Positions 33,382 to 42,826 of a stretch of DNA of 64,000 nt are shown one piece after another; position 1 is the stretch's first letter; every line of letters starts with the position of its first letter. The DNA comes from UBA7803 sp041395905 (GTDB lineage: Bacteria > Pseudomonadota > Gammaproteobacteria > Pseudomonadales > Azotimanducaceae), in NCBI GenBank assembly GCA_041395905.1, contig JAWKZP010000022.1, positions 26,402 through 90,401 on the forward strand. Reading direction: 5' to 3'. Below the pieces are notes generated by a model, which saw nothing but the letters and a program-made list of their open reading frames with translations, was not told where the DNA came from and searched no databases. A program made the translations under genes and the position numbers.

Positions 33382-34713
33382 CTACCGGCGAACCGAGGTG
33401 CGCCCGTAATTCTTCAGATTGGATTTCTCCATCAGCTTCGCGTACTGGCTGGACATGAGGTGCGCCTGCACCTGCGACATGAAATCCATTGCCACCACCA
33501 CCACGATCAGCAGTGCCGTACCGCCCAGCTGGAACGTGACGTTGAAGGTCACGATCATGAATTCCGGCAGCAGGCACACCAGCGTGATGTAGAGCGCGCC
33601 GAACACCGTCAGACGGGTAATTACGTCGTCGATGTAGCGTGCCGTCTGCTGTCCCGGTCGTATGCCCGGAACGTACGCACCCTGCCGCTTCAGATTGTCC
33701 GCCACGTCTTTCGGGTCGAACATGATCGCCGTGTAGAAGAAGCAGAAGAACACGATCCCGGCTGCAAACAGCAGGATGTACAGCGGCTGCCCAGGGGACA
33801 GCACCAGCGCGATGTCCTGCAGCCAGCTCATACCCGGCGAGTTGCCGAACCACTGCGCCATGGACGCCGGCGCCAGCAGAAGGCTGGATGCGAAGATCGC
33901 CGGGATCACCCCTGCCATGTTGATCTTCAGCGGCAGGTGGCTGGCCTGGGCCTGATACATCCGGCGGCCCTGCTGACGCTTCGCGTAGTTGACCGTGATG
34001 CGCCGCTGGCCGCGCTCGACGAACACGACGAAGGCAACGATCACGATGGCCAGAGCGCCGATGGCCAGCAGCGCGATGATGTTGATGTCACCCTGGCGCG
34101 CCGCCTCGAAAGATTGCCCGATGGCCGCCGGGAAGCCGGACACGATACCGGAGAAAATCAGCAGCGAGATGCCGTTGCCGACGCCACGCTCCGTGATCTG
34201 CTCGCCCAGCCACATCATGAACAGCGCCCCGGTCACCAGCGTGGTGGTCGAGACGAAGTAGAAGACGAAGCCGGGCACGAAGGCGAGGCCCTGGTTGGCC
34301 AGCGTCGCCGTCAGCGAGGTTCCCTGAACCAGCGCGATGAGAAGCGTCCCGTAACGCGTGTACTGCGTGATCTTGCGGCGGCCGGACTCACCTTCCTTGC
34401 GCAGCTGCTGCAGCGCAGGATACATCATGCTCATCAGGTTCATGATGATGCTCGAGGTGATATACGGCACCACGCCCAGCGCCAGGATGCTCATGCGCTG
34501 CAGAGCGCCACCGGAGAACATGTTGAACAGATCAAGAATGCCACCCTGCTGCTGATCGAACATTGCAGCCAGGCGCTCCGGATTGATTCCGGGCACGGGA
34601 ATGTGCGTGCCGATGCGGTACACGAGCAGCGCGATCAGCACGAACAGCAGGCGGCTGCGGAGCTCTGTGAGCCCCGCCTGCGCACCAGCCAGCTGTCCCG
34701 GGTTTGCCGCCAT
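33382..34713 (-). CDS. secY: Protein translocase subunit SecY
   Basis: 443 residues, ten membrane helices (E. coli 443). Central channel of the SecYEG translocon. IGTHIPVPGINPERL, PYITSSIIMNLMS and GVIPAIFASSLLL are typical. The ATG overlaps the rplO stop by one base (TGATG). Confidence 0.98.
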   Translation of the reverse strand: MAANPGQLAGAQAGLTELRSRLLFVLIALLVYRIGTHIPVPGINPERLAAMFDQQQGGILDLFNMFSGGALQRMSILALGVVPYITSSIIMNLMSMMYPALQQLRKEGESGRRKITQYTRYGTLLIALVQGTSLTATLANQGLAFVPGFVFYFVSTTTLVTGALFMMWLGEQITERGVGNGISLLIFSGIVSGFPAAIGQSFEAARQGDINIIALLAIGALAIVIVAFVVFVERGQRRITVNYAKRQQGRRMYQAQASHLPLKINMAGVIPAIFASSLLLAPASMAQWFGNSPGMSWLQDIALVLSPGQPLYILLFAAGIVFFCFFYTAIMFDPKDVADNLKRQGAYVPGIRPGQQTARYIDDVITRLTVFGALYITLVCLLPEFMIVTFNVTFQLGGTALLIVVVVAMDFMSQVQAHLMSSQYAKLMEKSNLKNYGRTSVRR

Positions 34714-35147
34714 CAGTCTTCTACCTTGCCCCCGGCCGCTTCGATCGCGGCACGTGCGCCCTGAGTAACCTTGACACCTCTTACCGTTACCGGACGGGTG
34801 ATCCCGCCGGCCAGCATGATCCGCGCCCGCTTCATGCTGCGCGGCAGCAGGCCCGCTGCCTGCAGTGCGGCCAGATCGACCACGTCGCCCTGCACCTTGG
34901 CAAGCTCGGCCAGGCGCACCTCACCGGTGACCATGCCGATGCGGGAACGGAAGCCGAACTTCGGCACGCGCATCTGCAACGGCAGCTGGCCGCCTTCGAA
35001 ACCGGGTCGCACGCCGCCGCTCTTGCGGGCCTTCTGACCCTTCTCGCCACGCCCGCAGGTCTTGCCCCAGCCGGAGCTCGATCCTCTGCCGACCCGGCGC
35101 CGGGCGCGCTTGCTGCCCGGTGCCGGAGATATGCTGTTGAGACGCAT
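34713..35147 (-). CDS. rplO: 50S ribosomal protein L15
   Basis: 144 residues, as in E. coli. MRLNSISPAPGSKRARRRVGRG and the glycine/arginine-rich arm GSSSGWGKTCGRGEKGQKAR are diagnostic. Coupled to secY. Confidence 0.98.
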   Translation of the reverse strand: MRLNSISPAPGSKRARRRVGRGSSSGWGKTCGRGEKGQKARKSGGVRPGFEGGQLPLQMRVPKFGFRSRIGMVTGEVRLAELAKVQGDVVDLAALQAAGLLPRSMKRARIMLAGGITRPVTVRGVKVTQGARAAIEAAGGKVED

Positions 35148-35150
35148 GCC

Positions 35151-35336
35151 TTACTCTCCTTCCACCCGGACCATGTAGTTGACCCGGTTGATCATGCCGC
35201 GCACTGCCGGTGACTCCTGCACCTCGACGGTATGGCCGATGCGCCGCAAACCCAGACCGGCAACACATGCCTGGTGCTTTTTCAGCCGTCCGGCCGTGCT
35301 CTTCACCAACGTGACGCGTATCGTGTTGCTGCTCAT
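35151..35336 (-). CDS. rpmD: 50S ribosomal protein L30
   Basis: 61 residues (E. coli 59). IRVTLVKSTAGRLKKHQACVAGLGLRRI matches the family. The ATG at 35336 was chosen by family alignment; the open frame extends further upstream into rpsE but has no support there. Three nt before rplO. Confidence 0.96.
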   Translation of the reverse strand: MSSNTIRVTLVKSTAGRLKKHQACVAGLGLRRIGHTVEVQESPAVRGMINRVNYMVRVEGE

Positions 35337-35382
35337 GACTGCCGTTACTCCTCTGCTCGCGTCCGCCCTGCCCCGCAGTGCC

Positions 35383-35886
35383 TCAGGCGCCGATCTCTTC
35401 CGCGGCCTTGCCGCGCTTCGCCGCCACGTTGGCCGGTGAGCGCATGCCCGTGAGCGCCTTGAAGGTCGCCCGCACGACATTCACCGGATTGGTGGAGCCA
35501 TAGCACTTGGCCAGCACGTTGTGCACGCCGGCCGCTTCGAGCAGCGCCCGCATGGTGCCGCCCGCGATCACACCGGTACCTTCCGATGCCGGCTGCATGA
35601 AAACCTTCGATGCTCCGTGACGTGCCGTCACGGGATACCAGATCGTCGAACCGTTGAGATCGACGTCCACCATGTTGCGACGCGCAGCTTCCATGGCCTT
35701 CTGGATGGCCACGGGCACCTCGCGGGCCTTGCCGCGGCCTACGCCGACGCGGCCATTGCCGTCGCCGACCACCGTGAGAGCGGTGAAACCGAAAATCCGG
35801 CCACCCTTGACCACCTTGGCAACACGGTTGACCTGAACGAGCTTCTCGACCAGCCCTTCTTCCTGCACTTCGTCGGTATACGCCAT
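35383..35886 (-). CDS. rpsE: 30S ribosomal protein S5
   Basis: 167 residues, as in E. coli. The double-stranded-RNA-like domain (LVEKLVQVNRVAKVVKGGRIFGFTALTVVGDGNGRVGVGRGKA) and VMQPASEGTGVIAGG are clear. It helps decoding accuracy with S4. 2 nt after rplR. Confidence 0.98.
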   Translation of the reverse strand: MAYTDEVQEEGLVEKLVQVNRVAKVVKGGRIFGFTALTVVGDGNGRVGVGRGKAREVPVAIQKAMEAARRNMVDVDLNGSTIWYPVTARHGASKVFMQPASEGTGVIAGGTMRALLEAAGVHNVLAKCYGSTNPVNVVRATFKALTGMRSPANVAAKRGKAAEEIGA

Positions 35887-35888
35887 CG

Positions 35889-36239
35889 TCAGAACTCCAA
35901 TCCGCCTTCGCGCGCCGCGTCAGCCAATGCCTTGACCCGCCCGTGATACTTGAACCCGGAGCGGTCGAACGCGACCTGCTGCACGCCGGCAGCCCTGGCA
36001 CGTTCGGCGATCAAGGTGCCCACCTTGGCTGCCGCGTCGGCGTTTCCGGTGGCGCCGCCGCGCAGCTCTTTGTCCAGGGTCGATGCCGAAGCCAGCACGC
36101 GATCGCCGGCGGCAGAAATCACCTGGGCATACATGTGCCGCGGCGTCCGATGCACGGTCAGGCGCACGGCACCGAGCTCGCGCATCTTGATCCGCGAACG
36201 CCGGGCACGCCGTAACCTGGATAATCTCTTGTCTTTCAT
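35889..36239 (-). CDS. rplR: 50S ribosomal protein L18
   Basis: 116 residues (E. coli 117). It binds 5S rRNA. LTVHRTPRHMYAQVISAAGDRVLASAST and VAFDRSGFKYHGRVKALADAAREGGL are family segments. Confidence 0.98.
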   Translation of the reverse strand: MKDKRLSRLRRARRSRIKMRELGAVRLTVHRTPRHMYAQVISAAGDRVLASASTLDKELRGGATGNADAAAKVGTLIAERARAAGVQQVAFDRSGFKYHGRVKALADAAREGGLEF

Positions 36240-36255
36240 TGCTCAGTTCGCTCGA

Positions 36256-36789
36256 TCACTTCTTCTTGGCTTCCTTGCGGCGGACACGCTCGTCCGCATA
36301 TCGGACACCTTTGCCCTTGTAGGGTTCGGGCGGACGGAACGCGCGGATCTCTGCCGCCACCTGCCCGACCAGCTGCTTGTCGACACCGCTGACCACGACT
36401 TCGGTCTGGCTCGGGGTCTGCACCTCGATGCCTTCCGGCAGCGGGTATTCCACCGGATGTGAGAATCCGAGCTGCAGGTTCAGCGTGCGGCCCTGAGCCT
36501 GCGCGCGATACCCGACGCCCTGAATCTGTAGGCGCCGCTCGAACCCGGAGGACACGCCGCTGACCATGTTGCTCACCAGCGCCCGCGTGGTGCCGGCAAG
36601 CGCTTTCGCTCCCTTGCTGCCGTTGCGCGCCGCAAAGCGCAGCTCGCCGTCACCCTGGGTCAGCGCCACGTCGGGGTGGACATCGAGAGCGAGCGCTCCC
36701 TTGGACCCTTTGACCTGCAGCGTCTGCCCGGTGATCTTCACCTCTACGCCCGACGGCAGGGCAACCGGATTATTCGCAACTCGAGACAT
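36256..36789 (-). CDS. rplF: 50S ribosomal protein L6
   Basis: 177 residues, as in E. coli. MSRVANNPVALPSGVEV start, two repeated beta-alpha domains, then RPPEPYKGKGVRYADERVRRKEAKK near the factor-binding site. The ATG at 36789 matches the family; the open frame upstream overlaps rpsH without support. Confidence 0.97.
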   Translation of the reverse strand: MSRVANNPVALPSGVEVKITGQTLQVKGSKGALALDVHPDVALTQGDGELRFAARNGSKGAKALAGTTRALVSNMVSGVSSGFERRLQIQGVGYRAQAQGRTLNLQLGFSHPVEYPLPEGIEVQTPSQTEVVVSGVDKQLVGQVAAEIRAFRPPEPYKGKGVRYADERVRRKEAKKK

Positions 36790-36802
36790 AGTTCGAACCT
36801 CG

Positions 36803-37195
36803 TCAAAACACCGTGCACAGCACTTCGCCGCCCACACCCTGGGCGCGCGCTTCACGGTCGGTCATGAGCCCCTTGCTGGTGCTCACGATGGCGATGCCGA
36901 AACCGCCGCGGATCTTCGGCAGCTCGTCGGATGCCTTGTAGACGCGCAATCCCGGGCGGCTGACGCGCTTGATCTCCTCGATCACCGCGTTGCCTTCGTG
37001 ATAACGCAGCTGCACGTTCAGCTTCGGCTGCTTGTCGCCCTGCACGGCATAGCCGTCGATGTAGCCCTCTTTCTTGAGCACTTCACAGATGGCGGCCTTC
37101 AGCTTGGAGCTGGGCATCGAAACATCGGGCTGCTGGGCGCGCTGGGCATTGCGTACGCGCGTGAGCAGATCGGCGATGGGATCCTGCATGGTCAT
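36803..37195 (-). CDS. rpsH: 30S ribosomal protein S8
   Basis: 130 residues from the first of two ATGs (37195 or 37189), equal to E. coli. MQDPIADLLTRVRNAQ start and the C-terminal GGFGIAIVSTSKGLMTDREAR. In E. coli S8 represses the spc operon by binding within rplE mRNA. Confidence 0.97.
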   Translation of the reverse strand: MTMQDPIADLLTRVRNAQRAQQPDVSMPSSKLKAAICEVLKKEGYIDGYAVQGDKQPKLNVQLRYHEGNAVIEEIKRVSRPGLRVYKASDELPKIRGGFGIAIVSTSKGLMTDREARAQGVGGEVLCTVF

Positions 37196-37205
37196 CGCTG
37201 CACCC

Positions 37206-37511
37206 CTACCAACTGGCTTTGACGAGACCGGGCACGTCACCGCGCATGGCAGCTTCGCGCAGCTTGTTGCGCGCCAGACCGAACTTGCGGTACACGCCAT
37301 GCGGCCGACCCGTCAGCCCGCAACGACTCTGCTTGCGCACGGGACTGGCATCGCGCGGCAGCTTCTGCAGCTTCAGCTGTGCCTCCCAGCGCTCTTCGTC
37401 GCTCAGGTTGCGGTCGTTGATGATCGCCTTCAAAGCGGCCCGCTTGCCGGCGTACCGCGCAGCGGTTTTGGCGCGCTTCTTCTCGCGCTCGATCATGGAT
37501 GTCTTCGCCAT
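37206..37511 (-). CDS. rpsN: 30S ribosomal protein S14
   Basis: 101 residues (E. coli 101), the longer zinc-free form without CxxC pairs. MAKTSMIEREKKR start and CGLTGRPHGVYRKFGLARNKLREAAMRGDVPG are typical. Confidence 0.98.
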   Translation of the reverse strand: MAKTSMIEREKKRAKTAARYAGKRAALKAIINDRNLSDEERWEAQLKLQKLPRDASPVRKQSRCGLTGRPHGVYRKFGLARNKLREAAMRGDVPGLVKASW

Positions 37512-37530
37512 ATCTCTTGCTCTGCCCGAT

Positions 37531-38070
37531 TCAGCTGCGGAACGGAAAGTTGAAGGCGCGCAGCAGCGCCAGCGCTTCGCCGTCGGTTGCAGCGGTTGTC
37601 GTTACCGTAATGTCCAGACCCCGGATCTTGTCGATCTTGTCGTAGTCGATCTCGGGGAACACGATCTGCTCGCTGATACCCATCGAGAAGTTGCCCCGCC
37701 CGTCGAAGGACTTGGGGTTGAGCCCCCGGAAATCGCGGATCCGGGGGATCGCAATTCCGATCAGCCGCTCGATGAACTCATACATGCGCGCCTGCCGCAG
37801 GGTCACCTTGCAGCCGATGGGCCAGCCGGTGCGGATCTTGAAGCCTGCTTCCGACTTGCGCGCATTGGTGACCACCGGCTTCTGTCCGGAGATCATCGTC
37901 AGATCGCTGACGGCGTTCTCCATGATCTTGCGGTCGCCCACGGCCTCGCCCACACCCATGTTGAGCGTGACCTTGGATAGGCGAGGCACCTGCATGATGT
38001 TTGCCAGGCCGAGTTCCGCCTGAAGCCTGGGGCGGATCTCCTCGACGTAGGTCTGATACAAATTGGCCAT
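37531..38070 (-). CDS. rplE: 50S ribosomal protein L5
   Basis: 179 residues (E. coli 179). 5S rRNA-binding and bridge protein. QVPRLSKVTLNMGVGEAVGDRK, GWPIGCKVTLRQARMYEFIERL and the GMGISEQIVFPEIDYDK-like segment are clear. Confidence 0.98.
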   Translation of the reverse strand: MANLYQTYVEEIRPRLQAELGLANIMQVPRLSKVTLNMGVGEAVGDRKIMENAVSDLTMISGQKPVVTNARKSEAGFKIRTGWPIGCKVTLRQARMYEFIERLIGIAIPRIRDFRGLNPKSFDGRGNFSMGISEQIVFPEIDYDKIDKIRGLDITVTTTAATDGEALALLRAFNFPFRS

Positions 38071-38083
38071 CGCTGCCTAACCT

Positions 38084-38398
38084 TCAGTCTTCAATGACTT
38101 TGCTCGTGGACTTGAAGAAGCGCTGCTTCTTGCCGTCCTCGACCCTGAAGCCAACGCGGTCGCCCTTGCCGGCTTCGTCGTTCCAGATCGCCACGTTGGA
38201 CGCCTGGATCGGCGCTTCCCGTTCGACGATCCCGCCCTGCTGACCGATGTTCGGATTCGGCCGCTGGTGCTTCTTGATGATGTTGACGCCTGCCACCAGC
38301 AGGCGGCCGTCCTTGAGGACCTGCAGCACGGTGCCGCGCTTGCCTCTGTCACGACCGCTGATGACTACGACCTCGTCGTCTTTCCTGATCTTGAGCAT
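38084..38398 (-). CDS. rplX: 50S ribosomal protein L24
   Basis: 104 residues (E. coli 104). KOW-type RNA-binding segment IRKDDEVVVISGRDRGKRGTVLQV, then INIIKKHQRPNP-like text. A 50S assembly initiator. Confidence 0.98.
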   Translation of the reverse strand: MLKIRKDDEVVVISGRDRGKRGTVLQVLKDGRLLVAGVNIIKKHQRPNPNIGQQGGIVEREAPIQASNVAIWNDEAGKGDRVGFRVEDGKKQRFFKSTSKVIED

Positions 38399-38421
38399 GT
38401 TCTAAATTCCGCCTGCCGCTG

Positions 38422-38790
38422 CTACAGCACTTCCGGCGCCAGCGAGATGATGCGCATGAAATTCTCGCTGCGCAGTTCACGCGTGACCGGTCCGAAGATC
38501 CGCGTTCCGACGGGCTGCAGCTGCTGGTTGAGCAGCACCGCGGCGTTCTGATCGAAACGGATCACCGAGCCGTCCGGACGCCGCACGCCTTTGCGGGTGC
38601 GCACGACCACCGCATTCATCACCTGTCCCTTGCGGACGCGACCGCGCGGGATCGCCTCCTTGACGGTGACCTTGATGACGTCACCGATGCCCGCGTAACG
38701 GCGGTGGGAGCCGCCCAGCACCTTGATGCACTGAACCCGACGCGCGCCGCTGTTGTCAGCGATATCCAACATCGTTTCCGTCTGAATCAT
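38422..38790 (-). CDS. rplN: 50S ribosomal protein L14
   Basis: 122 residues (E. coli 123). MIQTETMLDIADNSGARRVQCIKVLGGS is diagnostic. The surface bound by RsfS lies on this protein; rsfS is also in this window. First gene of the spc group, 36 nt after rpsQ. Confidence 0.98.
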   Translation of the reverse strand: MIQTETMLDIADNSGARRVQCIKVLGGSHRRYAGIGDVIKVTVKEAIPRGRVRKGQVMNAVVVRTRKGVRRPDGSVIRFDQNAAVLLNQQLQPVGTRIFGPVTRELRSENFMRIISLAPEVL

Positions 38791-38826
38791 CGACTCAACC
38801 CTCTAACACCTCGACGCCGCGGCGAA

Positions 38827-39117
38827 TCAGATCTCGCGCGCGCGCTCGACGATGCTCTGCAACCGCCAAGTTTTGGTCTTCGAAACCGGCCGACATTCCA
38901 CCACCGTGACGGTGTCGCCGATCTTGCATTCGTTGTTTTCATCGTGGGCATGCACCTTCGTCGAACGACGAATGATCTTGCCGTACACAGGGTGCTGGAC
39001 CCGACGCTCCACCTTCACGACGATGGACTTGTTCATACGGTCGCTCACTACCACGCCAGTCATGGTCCTGGCGCTCTGTCCGCGCTCCGCAGCGTTTTCC
39101 GCAGCTGCTTCAGCCAT
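38827..39117 (-). CDS. rpsQ: 30S ribosomal protein S17
   Basis: 96 residues against 84 in E. coli; the extra is an Ala/Glu-rich N-terminus (MAEAAAENAAERGQSA) before the conserved RTMTGVVVSDRMNKSIVV. Its start lies 8 nt inside the rpmC 3' end, so translation is coupled. A later internal start is possible but no better ATG exists before the core. Confidence 0.96.
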   Translation of the reverse strand: MAEAAAENAAERGQSARTMTGVVVSDRMNKSIVVKVERRVQHPVYGKIIRRSTKVHAHDENNECKIGDTVTVVECRPVSKTKTWRLQSIVERAREI

Positions 39118-39301
39118 TAGCCTTCTCCGCCAGAATCGTCTTGATGCGTGCGATGTTGCGACGCGCTTCCTGCAGCAGATGGGTCTGACCCAACTGACCG
39201 CTGGCCTTCTGCATTCGCAGCCCGAACTGCTCCCGGCGCAGCCTGAGCAGCTCTTCCTGCAGATCCTTAGGCGATTTTTCCCGCAATTCCGCTGTATTCA
39301 T
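39110..39301 (-). CDS. rpmC: 50S ribosomal protein L29
   Basis: 63 residues (E. coli 63). A helical hairpin (ELREKSPKDLQEELLRLRREQFGLRMQKASGQL) near the peptide exit tunnel, where SRP and trigger factor dock. Confidence 0.97.
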   Translation of the reverse strand: MNTAELREKSPKDLQEELLRLRREQFGLRMQKASGQLGQTHLLQEARRNIARIKTILAEKANG

Positions 39302-39322
39302 TTCTGCCTACCTAACGCCGCC

Positions 39323-39736
39323 CTACATCACCGTTCGCTTCACGAACGCCGTCGGGAACGGCAGCTTCGCCGCGGCCAGACGGAACGCCTCGCGCGCTAC
39401 TTCTTCGGAAACACCTTCCATCTCGTAGAGCATCCGGCCGGGCTGGATCTGAGAGACCCAGTACTCGACGCCGCCCTTTCCCTTGCCCTGACGCACTTCC
39501 AGGGGCTTTTTGGTGATCGGCTTGTCCGGGAACACGCGGATCCAGATCTTGCCGCCACGGCGGACGTGACGCGTGATGGCACGCCGCGCTGCCTCGATCT
39601 GACGAGCGGTCAGCCGACCACGTCCGGTGGCCTTGAGACCGAACTCGCCGAAGCTGACTTTGCTGCCGCGCAGAGCGAGCCCGCGATTGCGGCCTTTCTG
39701 CTGCTTTCTGAATTTGGTTCGCTTGGGCTGTAACAC
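39323..39736 (-). CDS. rplP: 50S ribosomal protein L16
   Basis: 137 residues (E. coli 136). MLQPKRTKFRKQQKGRNRG start; the RRAITRHVRRGGKIWIRVFPDKPITKKP segment lies near A-site tRNA. Confidence 0.98.
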   Translation of the reverse strand: MLQPKRTKFRKQQKGRNRGLALRGSKVSFGEFGLKATGRGRLTARQIEAARRAITRHVRRGGKIWIRVFPDKPITKKPLEVRQGKGKGGVEYWVSQIQPGRMLYEMEGVSEEVAREAFRLAAAKLPFPTAFVKRTVM

Positions 39737-39773
39737 GTGCTACACCTTCAACTCGTTTGCTTCTGCCGCCCGA

Positions 39774-40433
<660 letters not shown>

Positions 40434-40438
40434 ACCTG

Positions 40439-40771
40439 TTACTCGTCCGATACCGTCACGGTGATGTGACTCGTGCGTTTGAAAATACGGTCCGCCCGGC
40501 CCTTCGCGCGCGGCCTGATGCGCTTCATCGTCATGCCTTCGTTGACGAAGATCTCAGCGATCTTGAGCTCGTCGATGTCGGCACCCTCGTTGTTTTCGGC
40601 GTTGGCAATCGCCGATTCCACCACTTTGCGGACAAGACCGGCGCCCTTCTGCGGGCTGAAGCCGAGGATGTCCAGCGCGTCGCTCACCGGCTTGCCCCGC
40701 ACCATGTCCGCGACCAGCCGGGCCTTCTGCGGCGATATGCTCAGTCTCTTCGCTACGGCTCGAACCTGCAT
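40439..40771 (-). CDS. rplV: 50S ribosomal protein L22
   Basis: 110 residues (E. coli 110). SPQKARLVADMVRGKPVSDALDIL; the beta-hairpin lining the exit tunnel (FVNEGMTMKRIRPRAKGRADRIFKRTSHI) shows no obvious macrolide-resistance deletion. Confidence 0.98.
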   Translation of the reverse strand: MQVRAVAKRLSISPQKARLVADMVRGKPVSDALDILGFSPQKGAGLVRKVVESAIANAENNEGADIDELKIAEIFVNEGMTMKRIRPRAKGRADRIFKRTSHITVTVSDE

Positions 40772-40802
40772 GACGTAAAACTCCTGTCCTCAGCCCGCGC
40801 CG

Positions 40803-41078
40803 TCAGCGGCGCGCCTTTCTGTCCGCCGCGTGCCCGCGGTACGTGCGGGTCGGCGCGAACTCGCCGAGCTTGTGACCCACCATGTCCTCGCTGATGTACA
40901 CCGGCACGTGCTGACGCCCGTTGTGCACCGCGATAGTCAGGCCGACCATCTCCGGCAGAATCATCGAACGGCGCGACCAGGTTCTGATCGGCCGCTTGTC
41001 GTTGGTCGCAGCCGCCGTCTCCACCTTCTTCATCAGGTGCAGGTCGACGAACGGGCCCTTACGAAGCGATCTAGGCAC
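40803..41078 (-). CDS. rpsS: 30S ribosomal protein S19
   Basis: 91 residues (E. coli 92). MPRSLRKGPFVDLHLMKKVE and GHKLGEFAPTRTYRGHAADRKA are characteristic. It lies 3 nt after rplB. Confidence 0.98.
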   Translation of the reverse strand: MPRSLRKGPFVDLHLMKKVETAAATNDKRPIRTWSRRSMILPEMVGLTIAVHNGRQHVPVYISEDMVGHKLGEFAPTRTYRGHAADRKARR

Positions 41079-41081
41079 CGC

Positions 41082-41909
41082 TTACCTCCTTCCTCGGCGA
41101 CGGACGATGAGTTTGTCCGTGCGCTTGTTCTTGCGGGTCTTGTAGCCCTTGGTCGGCATGCCCCAGGGGGATACCGGATGTCGGCCGCCAGAGGTACGAC
41201 CCTCGCCACCGCCATGGGGGTGGTCGACCGGGTTCATCGCCACGCCGCGCACGGTCGGGCGCACGCCACGCCAGCGCTTCGCGCCCGCCTTGCCCAGCGA
41301 GCGCAGGTTGTGCTCGGGGTTGCTGACCTCGCCGATCGTGGCGCGGCACTCGCTGAGCACGCGGCGCATCTCGCCCGAACGCAGCCGCAGCGTCGCGTAC
41401 GTGCCTTCGCGTGCCACCAGCTGAGCCGAGCCACCGGCGCTGCGCACCAGCTGCGCGCCCTTGCCGGGCTTGAGCTCGACGCAATGCACCACGCTGCCCA
41501 GCGGAATGCTGCGCAGAGGCATGGCGTTGCCTGCTCTGATCGGTGCACCGGAGCCGCTCATGAGCTCGTCTCCAGCAGCGACGCCGCGCGGCGCGATGAT
41601 GTAGCGGCGCTCGCCGTCTTTGTACTTGAGCAGCGCGATGTTTGCGGTTCTGTTGGGGTCGTACTCCAACCGCTCCACCACTGCAGGAATACCGTCCTTG
41701 CCGCGCTTGAAGTCGACGATCCGGTAATGCTGCTTGTGGCCACCGCCTTTGTGGCGCGTGGTGATCCGGCCCACGTTGTTGCGGCCGCCGGTCCTGTTCT
41801 GATTGTCGAGCAGCGGCTTGTACGGCCCGCCCTTGTGCAGATCCGGGTGGACCACTTTGACGACAAAGCGGCGACCGGCGGATGTAGGTTTCGCTTTAAC
41901 GACCGGCAT
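41082..41909 (-). CDS. rplB: 50S ribosomal protein L2
   Basis: 275 residues (E. coli 273). MPVVKAKPTSAGRRFVVKV start; the peptidyl-transferase-proximal segment GVAMNPVDHPHGGGEGR carries the essential His. ATG at 41909, 4 nt after the rplW stop. Confidence 0.98.
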   Translation of the reverse strand: MPVVKAKPTSAGRRFVVKVVHPDLHKGGPYKPLLDNQNRTGGRNNVGRITTRHKGGGHKQHYRIVDFKRGKDGIPAVVERLEYDPNRTANIALLKYKDGERRYIIAPRGVAAGDELMSGSGAPIRAGNAMPLRSIPLGSVVHCVELKPGKGAQLVRSAGGSAQLVAREGTYATLRLRSGEMRRVLSECRATIGEVSNPEHNLRSLGKAGAKRWRGVRPTVRGVAMNPVDHPHGGGEGRTSGGRHPVSPWGMPTKGYKTRKNKRTDKLIVRRRGRR

Positions 41910-41913
41910 CTGT

Positions 41914-42210
41914 CTATTCCACCACCATGAAGTCGATTTCCTGGCCTGCGGCGACGCGCACGTAGGCCTTCTTCCAGTTCTTGCTGCGCGACGTTCCACG
42001 CACGGTGCGCTTCACCTTGCCCTTCACGTTGAGCGTGGTCACGCCGTCGACTTTGACGTCGAACAGCGCCTCCACGGCAGCCTTGATCTCGGCCTTGGTT
42101 GCGTTGCGGGCCACCTTGAAGCCGTACTGATTGGCGCGGTCGCCCGCCAGCGACATCTTTTCCGAGAAGTGCGGCTCGAGCAGCACGGTGTAGAGTTTCT
42201 CTCTGTTCAC
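41914..42210 (-). CDS. rplW: 50S ribosomal protein L23
   Basis: 98 residues (E. coli 100). Tunnel-exit protein docking trigger factor and SRP. FKVARNATKAEIKAAVEALFDVKVDGVTTLNVKGK is typical. GTG start overlapping the rplD stop as GTGA. Confidence 0.97.
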   Translation of the reverse strand: MNREKLYTVLLEPHFSEKMSLAGDRANQYGFKVARNATKAEIKAAVEALFDVKVDGVTTLNVKGKVKRTVRGTSRSKNWKKAYVRVAAGQEIDFMVVE

Positions 42211-42809
42211 GCCAGCGACTCCTCAAGCTTCTTCAGCGCGCCGAGCGTCATCAGCACCTTCTCATGGCTGATCAGCCCGACCGGATCGACGCCGTCCACA
42301 TCACAGACGTCGACGTACTTCAGATTGCGGGCAGCCAGGTAGAGGTTCTGATCCACCTCTTCGGCAACGATCAGCACGTTGCTCAGATCCAGATCCTTCA
42401 GCTGCGTCAGCAGGCCACGCGTCTTCGGCGCTTCGACTCCGAACGACTCACAGATCACCAGGCGTTGCTGGCGAATCAGCTCGGAGAGAATGCAGCGCAT
42501 GGCCCCGCGGTACATCTTGCGGTTCACTTTCTGGCTGTGATCGAGCGGACGCGCAGCGAATATCTTGCCGCCCCCACGCCACAGCGGGCTGCGGATGCTG
42601 CCGGCGCGCGCGCGGCCGGTACCCTTCTGACGCCACGGCTTGCGCCCGCCACCGCTGACCTCGGCACGCGTCTTCTGCGCGCGCGAGCCCTGGCGAGCCC
42701 CTGCCATGTAGGCGACCACGACCTGGTGCACCAGCGCTTCGTTGAACTCGCGGCCGAATGCGGCCTCGGAAACTTCGACGCTGCCGCTCTTAACGAGGTT
42801 CAGGTTCAT
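42207..42809 (-). CDS. rplD: 50S ribosomal protein L4
   Basis: 200 residues (E. coli 201). Its long extended loop (QGSRAQKTRAEVSGGGRKPWRQKGTGRARAG-like region) reaches the tunnel. In E. coli L4 represses its own operon by binding the S10 leader, which is of interest given the altered leader layout here. Confidence 0.98.
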   Translation of the reverse strand: MNLNLVKSGSVEVSEAAFGREFNEALVHQVVVAYMAGARQGSRAQKTRAEVSGGGRKPWRQKGTGRARAGSIRSPLWRGGGKIFAARPLDHSQKVNRKMYRGAMRCILSELIRQQRLVICESFGVEAPKTRGLLTQLKDLDLSNVLIVAEEVDQNLYLAARNLKYVDVCDVDGVDPVGLISHEKVLMTLGALKKLEESLA

Positions 42810-42826
42810 TCCGTACTCCTCCCCGC